Shown piece by piece: positions 47,340 through 58,024 of a DNA stretch of 64,000 nucleotides. The translations under genes were made by a program, and so were the position numbers. This DNA comes from Xenopus tropicalis (taxonomy: Eukaryota; Chordata; Amphibia; Anura; Pipidae): NCBI RefSeq assembly GCF_000004195.4, contig NC_030683.2, forward strand, positions 49,799,358-49,863,357, written 5' to 3'. Under the pieces are notes generated by a model, which saw nothing but the letters and a program-made list of their open reading frames with translations, had not been told where the DNA came from and did not search any database. Position 1 is the stretch's first letter. Every line of letters begins with the position of its first letter.

Positions 47340-49510
47340 TAATTTTTTTTTTTTTGCTTACAAAAGTTAACATGGCATATTAAAGCATTTTATATCGTTG
47401 TTCATACATTTGTCATCAGTAACAGGTGAATATCAAAGAAAAAAAAAAGAAGTATTTAAATCAGAAATAAAAGGGGGTAGAATGAGAGAACAGTGGTAAA
47501 CCAGGGATGGGGGGAAGGGGAGACCAAGGAGATGCGTAGTTGCGGCTATATAAAAGTGTGCAAATTTATACTTGCATTGGATGAGCAAGTAGATCCCAAG
47601 GCGACCATCCTTTTAGACATTGGGGGGTTTTGTTCTGTAGCCGGCCAGACCATATTCAAATTGTTTGATGTTATCAACCTTCTGATAGACTTCTGAAAGA
47701 CAGAAAATGGTGGGCATCTTCCATTTAGCTGCAATAGAGATGCAGGCAACCGAGAGCACCTGGTTGACCAGCTTTTCAGTATGCTTCGGTAGTTGTTTAA
47801 GGGGCTTGCCCAAAAGTAGGATGACAATTATTATTATTATTAACATTTATTTATAAAGCGTCAACATATTCCGCAGCGCTGTACAATAAGTGGGTTTCAT
47901 ACATTGGACATACAGAGTAACATATAAAGCAATCAATAACCACAAGAGGTGAAGAGGGCCCTGCCCAAAAGAGCTTACAATCTACAAGGAGAAAGGGTTG
48001 AGACACAAGGTGTGGGAATGGGCATGACCATGTGGCACAGGGTATTGCTATACTAGATTAGGTTAAGCTTCTCTAAATAAATGTGTTTTTAGAGATTTCT
48101 TGAAGGCAGAGAGATTGGGAGAAAGTCTGACAGATTGTGGGAGCGAATTCCAGAGAAGGGGGGCAGCCCTTGCAAAGTCTTGAATGCGAGCGTGTGAGGA
48201 GGGAATGAGAGAGGAGTTGAGGAGCATGTCAGTAGAGGAGCGTAACAAGCGGGTTGGATGTTACCTAGAGATAAGTTCAGAGATGTAGGGTGGGGCAGAG
48301 TTATGAACTGCTTTAAATGTGAGAGTCATTAGTTTGAATTTTATCCTGGATGGTAGGAGAAGCCAGTGCAGGGATTGGCAGAGTGGCACGGCAGAGGAGG
48401 AGCGGTTGGAGAGGTGTATGAGCCTGGCAGCAGTATTCATTATGGACTGGAGAGGGGACAATCTTTGGAGGGGAAGGCCAATTAATAGGGAGTTACAGTA
48501 GTCCAGGCGAGATATTATAAGAGAGTGAATAAGAATTTTGGCAGCATCTTGGGTGATAAATGATCATATTTTTGAGATATTTCTTAGGTGAAAGTGACAT
48601 GATTTGATAAGTGATTGGGTATGAGGAGTGAAGGACAGGGCAGAATCAAGGATAACCCCAAAGCCTGGGAAGATGGGGTGATGGTAGAATTGTTAACCGT
48701 TATAGATACCTCGGGAACAATGTGGGCGTTGGATGGGGGAAAGAGAACCAGTTCAGTCTTAAAGAGGTTTAATTTAAGGTAACGTTGGGACATCCAAGTG
48801 GAGATAGCAAGGGAGAAGATGATTCACCATTGTAACAGACACTGAAGGATTGATCTGAGAGATAAGATGAAAACCAGGATAAGGCAGTGTCACTAAGGCC
48901 AAGAGAGCGGAGAGTCTGGAGGAGAAGAGGGTGATCCACAGTGTCAAAAGCAGCAGAGAGATCGAGAAGTATTAGCAGGGAGTAGTGTTTTTTGGCTTTA
49001 GCCAAAAGGAGGTCATTTGTTAGTCGGGTTAGAGCAGTTTCTGTGGAGTGTTGTTGTCTAAAACCAGATTGTAGGGGATCCAGGAGGTTATTGTCAGAGA
49101 AGAATAGCGTCAGTCAGTTGTAAATTAGGCGCTCAAGCAGTTTGGAGATGACAATGTCTTTTTCTAGGGCTACGAGCGCGATCTGGTGCAGTAGTGTCTA
49201 TATCTCGTCCCAGAATGGTTGTATTAGAGGGCAAAGCCAAAATATGTGGGGCAGGTCTCCCGGCTGTCAGTATCCCCTCCAGCAGTTTTGTGTGGTTTCT
49301 AGGAATAGTGCGTTGAGCTTAACTGGTATATGGTACCAGAACATGATTATTTTATAGATATTTTCCTGCTGTCTCACACAGGTAATACCTTGTTTCATGT
49401 TGTCCTATATGGCTTCCCATTCATTTTCATCAATTACTCTGCCAATGTTAGTATCCCACTTTCGCATGCAATTATGTTTATAGTTCTACTGGCTAATAAT
49501 AGAGTACACT
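47340..49510 (-). mobile_element. L1 3' fragment split by an L2
   Basis: Minus-strand L1 C-terminal coding sequence. The upstream part at 49510-49156 reads WDTNIGRVIDENEWEAI, FWYHIPVKLNALF, CWRGY and HIFWLCPLIQPFWDE (one stop). The downstream part at 47828-47550 reads LLLGKPLKQLPKH, and the 3' end is a poly(A) tract near 47341-47355. The frame is continuous across the L2 junction once the L2 and one 9-bp duplication are discounted. Confidence 0.75.
47829..49146 (-). mobile_element. 5'-truncated L2-type LINE inserted in the L1
   Basis: Minus strand, from the reverse transcriptase onward: [41 protein letters not shown], then a C-terminal AAPLLWNSLPQSVRLSP and LKTHLF. The tail is GCGCTGCGGAATATGTTGAC plus AATAATAAT. 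Target duplication GATGACAAT at 47820-47828 and 49147-49155. It is frameshifted several times. Confidence 0.85.
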
Positions 49511-50499
49511 GCTTTTTATGCTGCCCTGTAATGTAAATGTTATCAATTTACCAATTATTTTGGCATTATAAACTTTATAATACATTGAGGATAGTGTACC
49601 ACTACCTCCTGTCATGTATAAGGCTAGGAGTTCTGTCACCATATAAAAGCCCTGTGTATTATTACACCTTCCTGTTTGGTTAGGAGCTCTGGCACCACCA
49701 AAAGGTTTGTATTCAGTGTTTTTTTGTGTTTTCTTTTTTAGTACCTCTATATATGAGTTCCACCGAACTGGCAACAGTACTTGTGCTCGTAAATAAGACC
49801 TCTTGTGTATACAAAATGACCCAACATGACTTCAGTACATTAAAAAGATTTTGAATATTTAATGAAATGATTTTTACTGCCTCATATTGTTTTGTAAACA
49901 TAAACAGAATGCTTGCCAAAATATTAATGTCGGTACTAATGCTGTAATGTTGTGAGAAGGAATGTTACTGCTTTTAAATAAACCAAAATTAGAAGAGCGA
50001 AAGAGCAAAGTAAAAAAAAACAGAATGGCAAGCAACATTCTAAGCATAATAAGGGGGTAGTGGGTCTATACCCCTATTTACCAAATGAGAGACTTAAAAA
50101 TAAAATCTACACACAATAACCTATGTGTGTATAAAATTTTGTTTAATGCTATTCTTAATCTAAAAAACTTGAATTCAAAAGGTGAACACAGTTTGTAGCA
50201 CCCTTTAGCTGAATGACTGCTGAATAAATATTACTAAATAGGAGTTAGCCATCCCTTGTTTAAATACTGAAAAACTTAATGTCGTCATAATATTTCAGTT
50301 TAAATTAGGGGTCAAGGTTTATCAGGAGGGTATAGCAAATTTTTTCGTCTGGTCTGTGGCCACTTGGGTGGCCCAAGCAATATGGTCAATCAGTGACTTA
50401 AAAGAGATGCTAATCATTCACAGGAGGCTTACTAAGCATGCTAGGGTATAGCATCAACTGTTTATTATACTTTACCCATTATTGCCCTCGCCAGCAGTA
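49511..50499. other. Unassigned DNA
   Basis: No exon or element recognised; may include decayed L1 sequence upstream of the fragment that ends near 49510. Confidence 0.3.
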
Positions 50500-50912
50500 A
50501 TACTCTTCCTGTGTGTGCCATACTATGCCTGCTCAATGGCGACTGTGTGTACCAAACCCTGCCTGGCCAATTCTGTCTATGTGTGCCATATTCTGCCTGT
50601 GTGCCATACTCTGTCTGCCCTATGTTGCCTGTGTGTGCCATACTCTGCCTGCCCTATGCTGCTTGTGTGTACCATACTCTACCTGCCCTATGCTGCCTGT
50701 GTGTGCGATACTTGCCTGCCCTATGCTGCCTGTGTGTGCCATATTTGCCTTCCCTATGTTGCCTGTGTGTGCCATACTCTGCCTACCTGTGTGTGCCATA
50801 CTCTGCCTGCCCTATGCTCCCTGTGTGTGCAATACTCTGCCTGTCTGTGTGTGTCATACTCTACCTACTTGTGTGTCTATACTATACTTGACCTGCTCTG
50901 CCTGTGGGAGGG
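50500..50912. repeat. Minisatellite, about 33-bp unit
   Basis: Imperfect tandem units of the form GCCATACTCTGCCTGCCCTA plus TGCTGCCTGTGTGT, with internal deletions. All three plus-strand frames are open and encode CLPYAACVC-like repeats, as expected for a stop-free unit whose length varies. I do not regard these as genes. Confidence 0.85.
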
Positions 50913-51654
50913 GAGCCTGGTGGGGTTTATTTTAGCATTTGGAAATAGTTATTATATGGTCCCTAAGGTGTTTAATTAGGTTCTGGGGGTTGCTGCACTA
51001 TCCACAGGAGGAGGAGACATATGGACTTAAGAATGTGCCTTAATATAACTTCATGAACTTTTTCACACATAAGTAATGGGTAATATCCCTCCAGGGAGCA
51101 CCAAATATTTGTTTTTGTTTGGTGTACTACCACCATTAACGTGGGTATTGTCCAAAAAGTTCTTGTGATAACATGGATGTGGTTTTAAGTAGGTATGGTT
51201 TTAAAAAAAAGGACTGGGCAACGCTGGCTTTCATTATGAGCCCACCATATACAGTGGTCCAAAAAACTTCGGGCCTATGTACCACTAAAGGTATTCCTAC
51301 TGTGAGGATACTCTCTATTATCTGTACCAGGCTTTTGCCATAATACTGCAAGGGATAAAAATAATAGATGCCATCAATTAAAAGCAATGGTATAAGCAAA
51401 AATTACTGACCAGCAACAAGATCATGTTGTCTCCCTCTCCCCTTTGAAGCCACAGAAGCAGCTGCACTTTTGATTGACAGTCAGAGGATGCTATGCCTGT
51501 TGCTGAAGCCACACCGATAGAGAAGGCTGCCTAATGGATTAATATGATAGTAAGGCAGCATTGGGATACACTTAATTTCCCAGAGTTACTTTGTGGTTAG
51601 AAACTCTTCCCAGCCAATTCTTATTTTACAATTCTGTAGGAGTAAGAGTAGGAT
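50913..51654. other. Unassigned DNA
   Basis: The minus-strand frame at 51136-51399 might be decayed retroelement coding sequence, but I cannot place it in a family. Confidence 0.3.
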
Positions 51655-52672
51655 GCAGTGGTTAGCACTAATGCTTTGCAGCACTGGGGTTTTAACACAT
51701 AAACATAGGTTAATTGACTCTTGACTCCTGGTAAAATTTACCTTAGTTTGTGTTCTATAAATGCAATAGGGACCTTAGAATGTAATTGTAGGGGCCCATA
51801 GGGTTAAGCTGCCCTGTGGCTTTAAACCCTAATACTTCCTGATTAACACTGTTACTGGGCAAAGACCCTTGAATCTAGTTTATACTTTGCACTTATACTT
51901 TATTGGTTATTGGGTTGACCACACCCCTTGCAATCTCAGATAGTGTTCTGCAAGGAGGTGTGTATTCCTCTTTGGCTGCCTCTGAGTCTCAGGAAAGCTC
52001 CACTGAGCCTGGTATCAGAAATAGGCGCCAGTAAAGCCAAGCCATTGCCCCAGAGATTTATATCCACTCTGGTGAAGTCGGGAATAGGGACCCCGTGAAT
52101 GAGGACTATCTAGAATAGCAGAATACCGTAACAGCACTCTCTAGGAGAGTGAGACAGTTAAAACTAGATAGTAAGAGCAGTTCAGGATCCAACCAGGTTA
52201 GCTGGAAGTACCCTTCCATCCTAGGGCCACGGTTAAGACGCGGGATACAGGTTATTGTAAATCCCTGATCCATAGTCGGCTGTAGGACCCATACAAGCTA
52301 AAGGTATTCAACCTGAGAATTGGAGTAGCTATCCAGACTGCCCTCCATAGTGGTGCCGTGCTGACAGGTGCTTTACCCTTCCCAGTCTCCAAAAGTCTCA
52401 TTGCAAGAGCTCCTAGAGCCATCTTATCATTTGATCTAAGTAATTGCACTACACAGTAGCAATGGGAGGTGTAGTACAACAACACCCTCCAGCAGTTCCT
52501 TCCATATAGCGAAGGCCATCCTGTTTAAGAGAGTTGCATGTACCCCGTGCTCTATCCATAGCAGGTAAATTTAACTATTTCAGCCAAATAGGGTTTACAT
52601 AACCTTCACTGGGGAATGACTGAAGTGAATACTCTGTAAAATGATGGGCAACTGTCACTATATAAACAAAGG
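51655..52672 (+). mobile_element. tRNA-headed SINE split by an LTR
   Basis: The left part (51655-51786: GCAGTGGTTAGCACTAATGC, AGGTTAATTGACTC, GGGACCTTAGAATGTAA) and the right part (52600-52672: CTGGGGAATGACTGAAGTGA, CACTATATAAACAAAGGATA) rejoin as one SINE like that at 52675-52967. Confidence 0.65.
51787..52599 (+). mobile_element. Solo LTR inside the SINE
   Basis: Begins TGTAGGGGCCCATAGGGTTA and ends GGGTTTACA (TG...CA). Flanks TAAT/TAAC fit a 4-bp duplication. Related to 53531-54457 (minus) and 62366-63661. No gag or pol lies next to it. Confidence 0.7.
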
Positions 52673-52674
52673 AT

Positions 52675-52967
52675 AATAGTAAGAGTACCGTGGTTAACAG
52701 TGCTGAGGTCTCAAGTTTGATTCCAGACAGGATACTCTTAGCATGGGGTTTGTATGTTCATCTGTGCTTGTGTGGGTTTCATTTGAGTACTCTGATTTCT
52801 TCCTAAACTTCAAAAATATACAGGCAAGTTAGTTGGCTCTTGATAAAATTGTCCATAATGTCTGGCAATGTGATTTAGCTTGTGAGCTCCACCTAGAGAG
52901 GACCTGATGTGAATGTTATCTAAACATCTGTGTAATATGTTGGCACTATATAAATTAAGGATAATAA
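52675..52967 (+). mobile_element. tRNA-headed SINE, near complete
   Basis: A tRNA-like head includes GTGGTTAACAGTGCTGAGG and a B-box-like GTTTGATTCC. The body has GGGTTTGTATGTTCATCTGT. The tail TAATATGTTGGCACTATATA resembles the L2 3' end, consistent with L2-driven mobilisation. Confidence 0.65.
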
Positions 52968-53530
52968 TTCTGGATAAAAAATCTGGTATCTGATGTAGCA
53001 GTTGCTATCCAGTTGCCACTAGAGGTCATCAACCCCACTGCCACTGAAAGCTGAAGAGACAAGTAAATAAGTGTCTTGAGAAATTCAGGAAAGAGCAATT
53101 CAGACGGTAAATAATGCAGTGCATGCATGGGAAAGAGGCCGAGGCAGGGAGGGATGATTGAAATAAACTGTGTATGAGAACCAGTAAAATCCAGTTAGAC
53201 TCTGCTTATACTGCAACACGTGTTCAAACCATAAATGCAGGAAGGAAAGAACAGGGAGTATCAGCACCAAGCAACAGGAACCTACAAAGCTTGGCATGCA
53301 AGGCTTTTATATTCTCTTACCAGAATGACATCTACTAAAAGTTAGTGGGACAAAAAAACAATGTTATTACCCCTCCAAAGTTACGGTTATTTATTAACAC
53401 ATATCTGAGGTGACCAGACGTACCCTGACTCCAATGGAATGTGTTCAGAATAACAGAATTCATCCTTTGCTTGTGGGGAAGCCTGTTTATTTTAAATTCT
53501 CTAAGAATATGTACACACAGGGCTTATATG
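52968..53530. other. Unassigned DNA
   Basis: No recognised feature. Confidence 0.3.
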
Positions 53531-54457
53531 TGTAACACTATTTTGGGTTATATTGGACCAAAGCCAGGCTAGTAATAGAGCATGTGTTACATGCAACTCT
53601 CATACATCAAGATGGGCCTCCGCTATATGGGAGAAACACTGGAGGATGTTGTTGAACTATACCTCACACTGCCACTGTGTAGTGTTTTAGGTGTAAATGC
53701 TGATTTAAGAATAGATAATGGACACCAGGAGCTCTTGCAAAACAAAGGAACTGTTTATTTGTCCAAGACCAGATTGTAAATGCAGGGATATCAATACTTA
53801 CTCAGATGAGGTAACAGGTATTCAATAGAACAAATGATGTTAAAGCAATCAAGCAGATGAAGTATAGTGCCTTCCGTTTATCCCTTCTCATAAAGAGGTA
53901 TGGGTAGGATACGACAGCCAATGGTGGATAGGAGGCAGCTCACCGGTTAATCCCTTCTCTTGGTAGAGGTAAGGGCAGGGTTAATTGCTGGCCTATGTCC
54001 CTAGCACTTCTGTGTCCCTAAACTAAGGCAAGTAAGCCTGTTAGGAGGCTACTTTACTCTCTCTCCTGGATGGAGCAAATGAGCTGCTCTTTCTATATAA
54101 GTTCTGACTTTCTCACTTTCCTAGCTAGTGCTATGATGTTATTTAACCTGTTCTTACTGTACCTCGTTCACGGGGCCCTGTCCCCGACTTTAATTTGGAT
54201 GAAATGGCTACTGGGCCCGGTGTCTGCACCCAGGCTCAATGGAGTGGTGCATCAGGTAGCAGACCTGCAGCCAAAGAGGAAGTCACACCCTCCAGCTAGG
54301 CACTATATCAGTTTGCAGGGGGCATGTACAACCTGACTAAACCTATAGGGAATAGTGTTTCAACTGTAACTGAGTACAAGGGCTTCTGCCCAATAATACT
54401 AAAGATGCGAAGGTAGGGGATAAAGCCATAGGGAGCTTAATCCTATGGGTCCCTACA
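53531..54457 (-). mobile_element. Solo LTR with 4-bp target duplication
   Basis: On the minus strand it begins TGTAGGGACCCATAGGATTA and ends AGTGTTACA. TATG flanks both sides (53527-53530 and 54458-54461). It contains GGGGACAGGGCCCCGTGAA and CTGGTGTCCAT motifs shared with 62366-63661. Single LTR, no internal coding region. Confidence 0.78.
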
Positions 54458-54461
54458 TATG

Positions 54462-57054
54462 TATGTTTATACATTTGGATGTAAACATGTGTATAAGGAC
54501 ATATAAATTCAAATGTGCTTGTATGATGCATTTTATGTATTTCACAATTTTTGCAGTCCCAAATTAATTAGAACATGCGTCACACACTAGACAATTGTGC
54601 ATGCTGCATTTATAAAAATGCAATGGATTTTAAAGGGCAAGGAAATGTTTATTCATGGTCTGTTAATCTCACGCCGTTCCAATTTCTTGGGGTATGACCC
54701 ACACAGCCCAGACCAGCCACAAGCACACCCGGGACATGCAACAAGATGGACTGTTCACTTTTCAGTAAAGATGTAGGTTGCACTAAGGTTATCAAATATA
54801 ATTACTAGGTGGTACCTAATAAATTGTCTCTGTCCCATGAGTATATCTTTCCTTACATGCATTTAAAAAGTAGTAAAAATTAATCTCAAACAAATTAGTG
54901 TTGTAAGTGCAGTCACTGGAATGTTCCAGCTCAAGGACGTGTTAGGTGATTGCAGCCTTACATTTTAAATAGTAGTGCCATACTTCTAAATTGGTTTGAT
55001 ACTGCATCTTAGATTGTAGTTGGTATATCCGAGTTCTGTACATCCTAGTTCTGACTGTCACAGTTGCTTTATTTGTATTAGTTTGTGTTGTTAGACCATA
55101 TAGCCCCATTGATATGAATCTGGTGTGGTAGAAAGGCCTAGTAGCAAAGTCACTCTGGAAATCATTTTCCAATGCTGGCAACTAAACTAAACATCCTCGG
55201 TATAGTTGCTAACATTTGGAAATGATTTCCAGAGTGGGTGCTATCCAACATGAGACAAAATAAATTATTTTACAAGCGCCCAGTTAACAAATCCGGTGCT
55301 GGTTATTTCTTAAGCCAAACTGGTCCTAGAAGGAAATCAAAGCTCCTCCATGTTTGGTACTTGTGAGGTACAACAAGAGCCACATTTATGTTTTAAAAAT
55401 TTGGAAATATGGCTCTTACGGCAATGACGGATGAGGAAATTAGTCACCCATGATAAATTTTCTCTACCGCGAGCAACTCCTTGAAATGCTTTCCCACCAG
55501 CAACAATGTAAAGTGGGAAAACATACGCGGTGCAGGTACTTTACGAAATAGCTCAAAGTTGCCTGTTGAGGAAACATTCGTCTATTTTGGAAAGTAGCTG
55601 AGCTGCACATGTTTCGTCACTGAGATTTGCAGATTCGCAAGGAAACAAAGGATATTTTGTCAACCTCAGTAATCATGATTTAAAATCAAGTGCCATTGCC
55701 CCAGCTTTTGCTGCCTGTGGAAGCCAAACAGTTACAACAAAGAGGGGGGTTGTTTACTGGTAAACAAACTTTTTACCTTGCAAGGACCAAGGTAAATAAG
55801 AAATAGGAAATAACAAAAAACATTTTATTGTATTAAAATGATGGCAAAAGGCAAAAGTATGTTCAGCACAAGCTCTATTCCTGAACTCATGTTAAAAAGG
55901 AGTATGTTGCCTCGATAAAGTCTTCAGTGAAATACTGGTTTGCGCAATTTCCTTTAGCAAAAATCCTTTCTGAGCAGAAATACTACAGATTTAATAGACT
56001 AAATTAGTCTAGGTATGTGCAGAAAGTCATTTTAGAAAATTTACAATGAAATATATTTGTATGTAACTGGCACGTGATGGACCTTACTTTTACATCTAAT
56101 TGGAAAACATACTTAAGTTGGAACATCTGTGTAAAAAGTCTTCTGTTGTGGAAACTAAAGCGCGTAATATTTTCCTGCTTAAAATTACACGAAAACACAT
56201 GCTGGCATGAGCAAAGTAAAATGATAACCACAGAGGAAAAAACAAGACGACCCATATGCTGGTCATCTAGGCCCCCTATTACAAACCTTTTAATAGCTAA
56301 AGCTGTTGAAGAACCCACGTGTTTAATCCCTGTAGCATAGGATATTGTGTGTAGTTCAGTGGCGGCCAGAGAACATACATTGGGCATCACAGATCTGTGT
56401 ATAATCTATTACACAGGGACTTATAAATGTAACACAGTGCATAAATCATGACTGTGCCAAGCAACTAGCAGCTTAGAAGGCTCTGCTCTGTATCCAGAGA
56501 TACATAATGCATTATATATAAACATTATTCATTTATTAAGTGTAGTACTACCATGCAGACAGCTGACAGACCTAAGATAAAGTATAATATTAAGCGTTTT
56601 ATGAGTCTAACAGAAGTTGTCACTTCCAGACCGGGAACCCTTGAGTCTACTGAAGGACCTGACCTCTAGGGCCCCCTTACTGGCACCTCAGATGACAATA
56701 CCGGGCCCTGCCTTGATGATATCCACCCCTCCCCCCACAAACCCTGCCCTGCGCATATGCCCCTGCCAATGGTGCATGACGGACCCACTAGGATTGGGCC
56801 CACCAAGTTTTATTCCCCAGTTTACTGGTGAGCCATCCCAACCCTGCCAGTGTGCACTGGGTGCAAAGTGGGATTGTAATAAGTGTAAAATGGCATTTTT
56901 GTATATGTTTAGTCCTGCTCACAAAGTAATACTGTTCACTAAACATTTATTACATCACAAATGTTTAACACCTGCTTAAAGATGGCACAATTCTTAATGC
57001 GAAAATAGGTTAAGAAGTTTTATTACATACACACTGCGCACTTGCACAAACTAA
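54462..57054. other. Unassigned DNA
   Basis: No gene recognised. 55140-55240 contains an inverted pair (AAATCATTTTCCAATG and inverse). 56630-56860 is a GC-richer, Pro-codon-rich stretch with no family resemblance. Frames on both strands at 56004-56390 overlap and look like chance. Confidence 0.3.
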
Positions 57055-57178
57055 AAAATTTGCAGTTTTTTTAAAACACCACAAGTAATAACAAATGAAG
57101 ACCAATTGTAAATTGTCTCAGAATATTACTCTCTACATCATACTAAAAGTTAACTCAAAGGTGAACAACCCCTTTAAA
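57055..57178. mobile_element. T2-like MITE fragment
   Basis: Ends AACTCAAAGGTGAACAACCC followed by CTTTAAA, the inverse of the end at 35828-35875; contains ACCAATTGTAAATTGTCTC. Confidence 0.55.
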
Positions 57179-57734
57179 CACCTAAGCTTATTCGCCTATA
57201 TATGGTCCTTCCCCAACTGTCTCCAATACTTGGTGATGTAAGGACAATCGTGCAGTTCAATGCATAGGTCTCCCTTATGATCCAATCATTGTCCCTGGGC
57301 TAAAGGTTCAGATCAGCATGATTTGGCCAAGCATGTAGCAGACCTGGACTGGCAAGCTGTAGATTCTGGCAAATGCCAGAGGGGCTGCTGTAAGATGACA
57401 GCCACTGTTTAGTGGGCGGCTGTTTGGGCCTCTGCGTACTTGAAATGCCAGGGCCTATTTTGAATCCCAGTCAGGCCCTGGCATGTAGGTAGCCTAATCA
57501 AACGGATCTGCGTGTATGGCAATTTTATATGTATGACCAGTTTTTAGATAGCATGTAGCTATCTACAGGAGGCCTACGTTTATGGTTGTCACCTTGCCTG
57601 GAAAAAATTTCAGTCTTATAATGTCTGATATCTTTTGTTATTTATGTTGTAATTTTTTTTGTATACTGTTGGTATAGGTTTGTATAAGGATCTCTAAGTT
57701 ATTATTATTAATTTGTCTCATTCATCCAGGTCAT
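57179..57734. other. Unassigned DNA
   Basis: Nothing recognised. Confidence 0.3.
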
Positions 57735-58024
57735 GATATACAGTATCTAGTAGAATTAAGTCTAAAGCAAGTGGACTTCTCTGAGTGTTTTTGAACACAT
57801 TATTAACATTATTATTATTATTAACATTTATTTATAAAGCGCCAACATATTCCACAGCACTGTACAATAAGTGGGTTTCATAAATTGGACATACAGAGTA
57901 ACATATAAAGTAATCAATAACCAAGTGGAAGCCTGAAGAAGCCACTCGGAATGAGTGGTGAAACGTTTTCAAGAAAACTCTGAAAAGTCCAGTTGTTTTA
58001 GGCTTAATTCTACAGATACTGTAT
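57735..58024. mobile_element. Inverted-repeat retroelement end with hammerhead-like hairpin, split by L2 tail
   Basis: The arm 57735-57792 (GTAGAATTAAGTCTAAAGC) is inverted relative to 57962-58024 (GGCTTAATTCTACAGATACT). CTGAAGA (57933-57939), stem GCCACTC/GAGTGGT and GAAAC (57960-57964) resemble a hammerhead core with one extra A. Possibly Penelope-like. Confidence 0.5.
57801..57922 (-). mobile_element. L2-type LINE 3' tail fragment
   Basis: TAAAGCGCCAACATATTCCA and CTGTACAATAAGTGGGTTTC, with a TTATTATTA tail side, match the 3' end of the L2 at 47829. Confidence 0.75.

Noticed and set aside
52694..52726. tRNA-like sequence
   Set aside because: It is the tRNA-derived head of a SINE; the cloverleaf is not complete.
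56004..56390. 128-codon minus frame and 88-codon plus frame on the same DNA
   Set aside because: They overlap on opposite strands, and neither shows family features.
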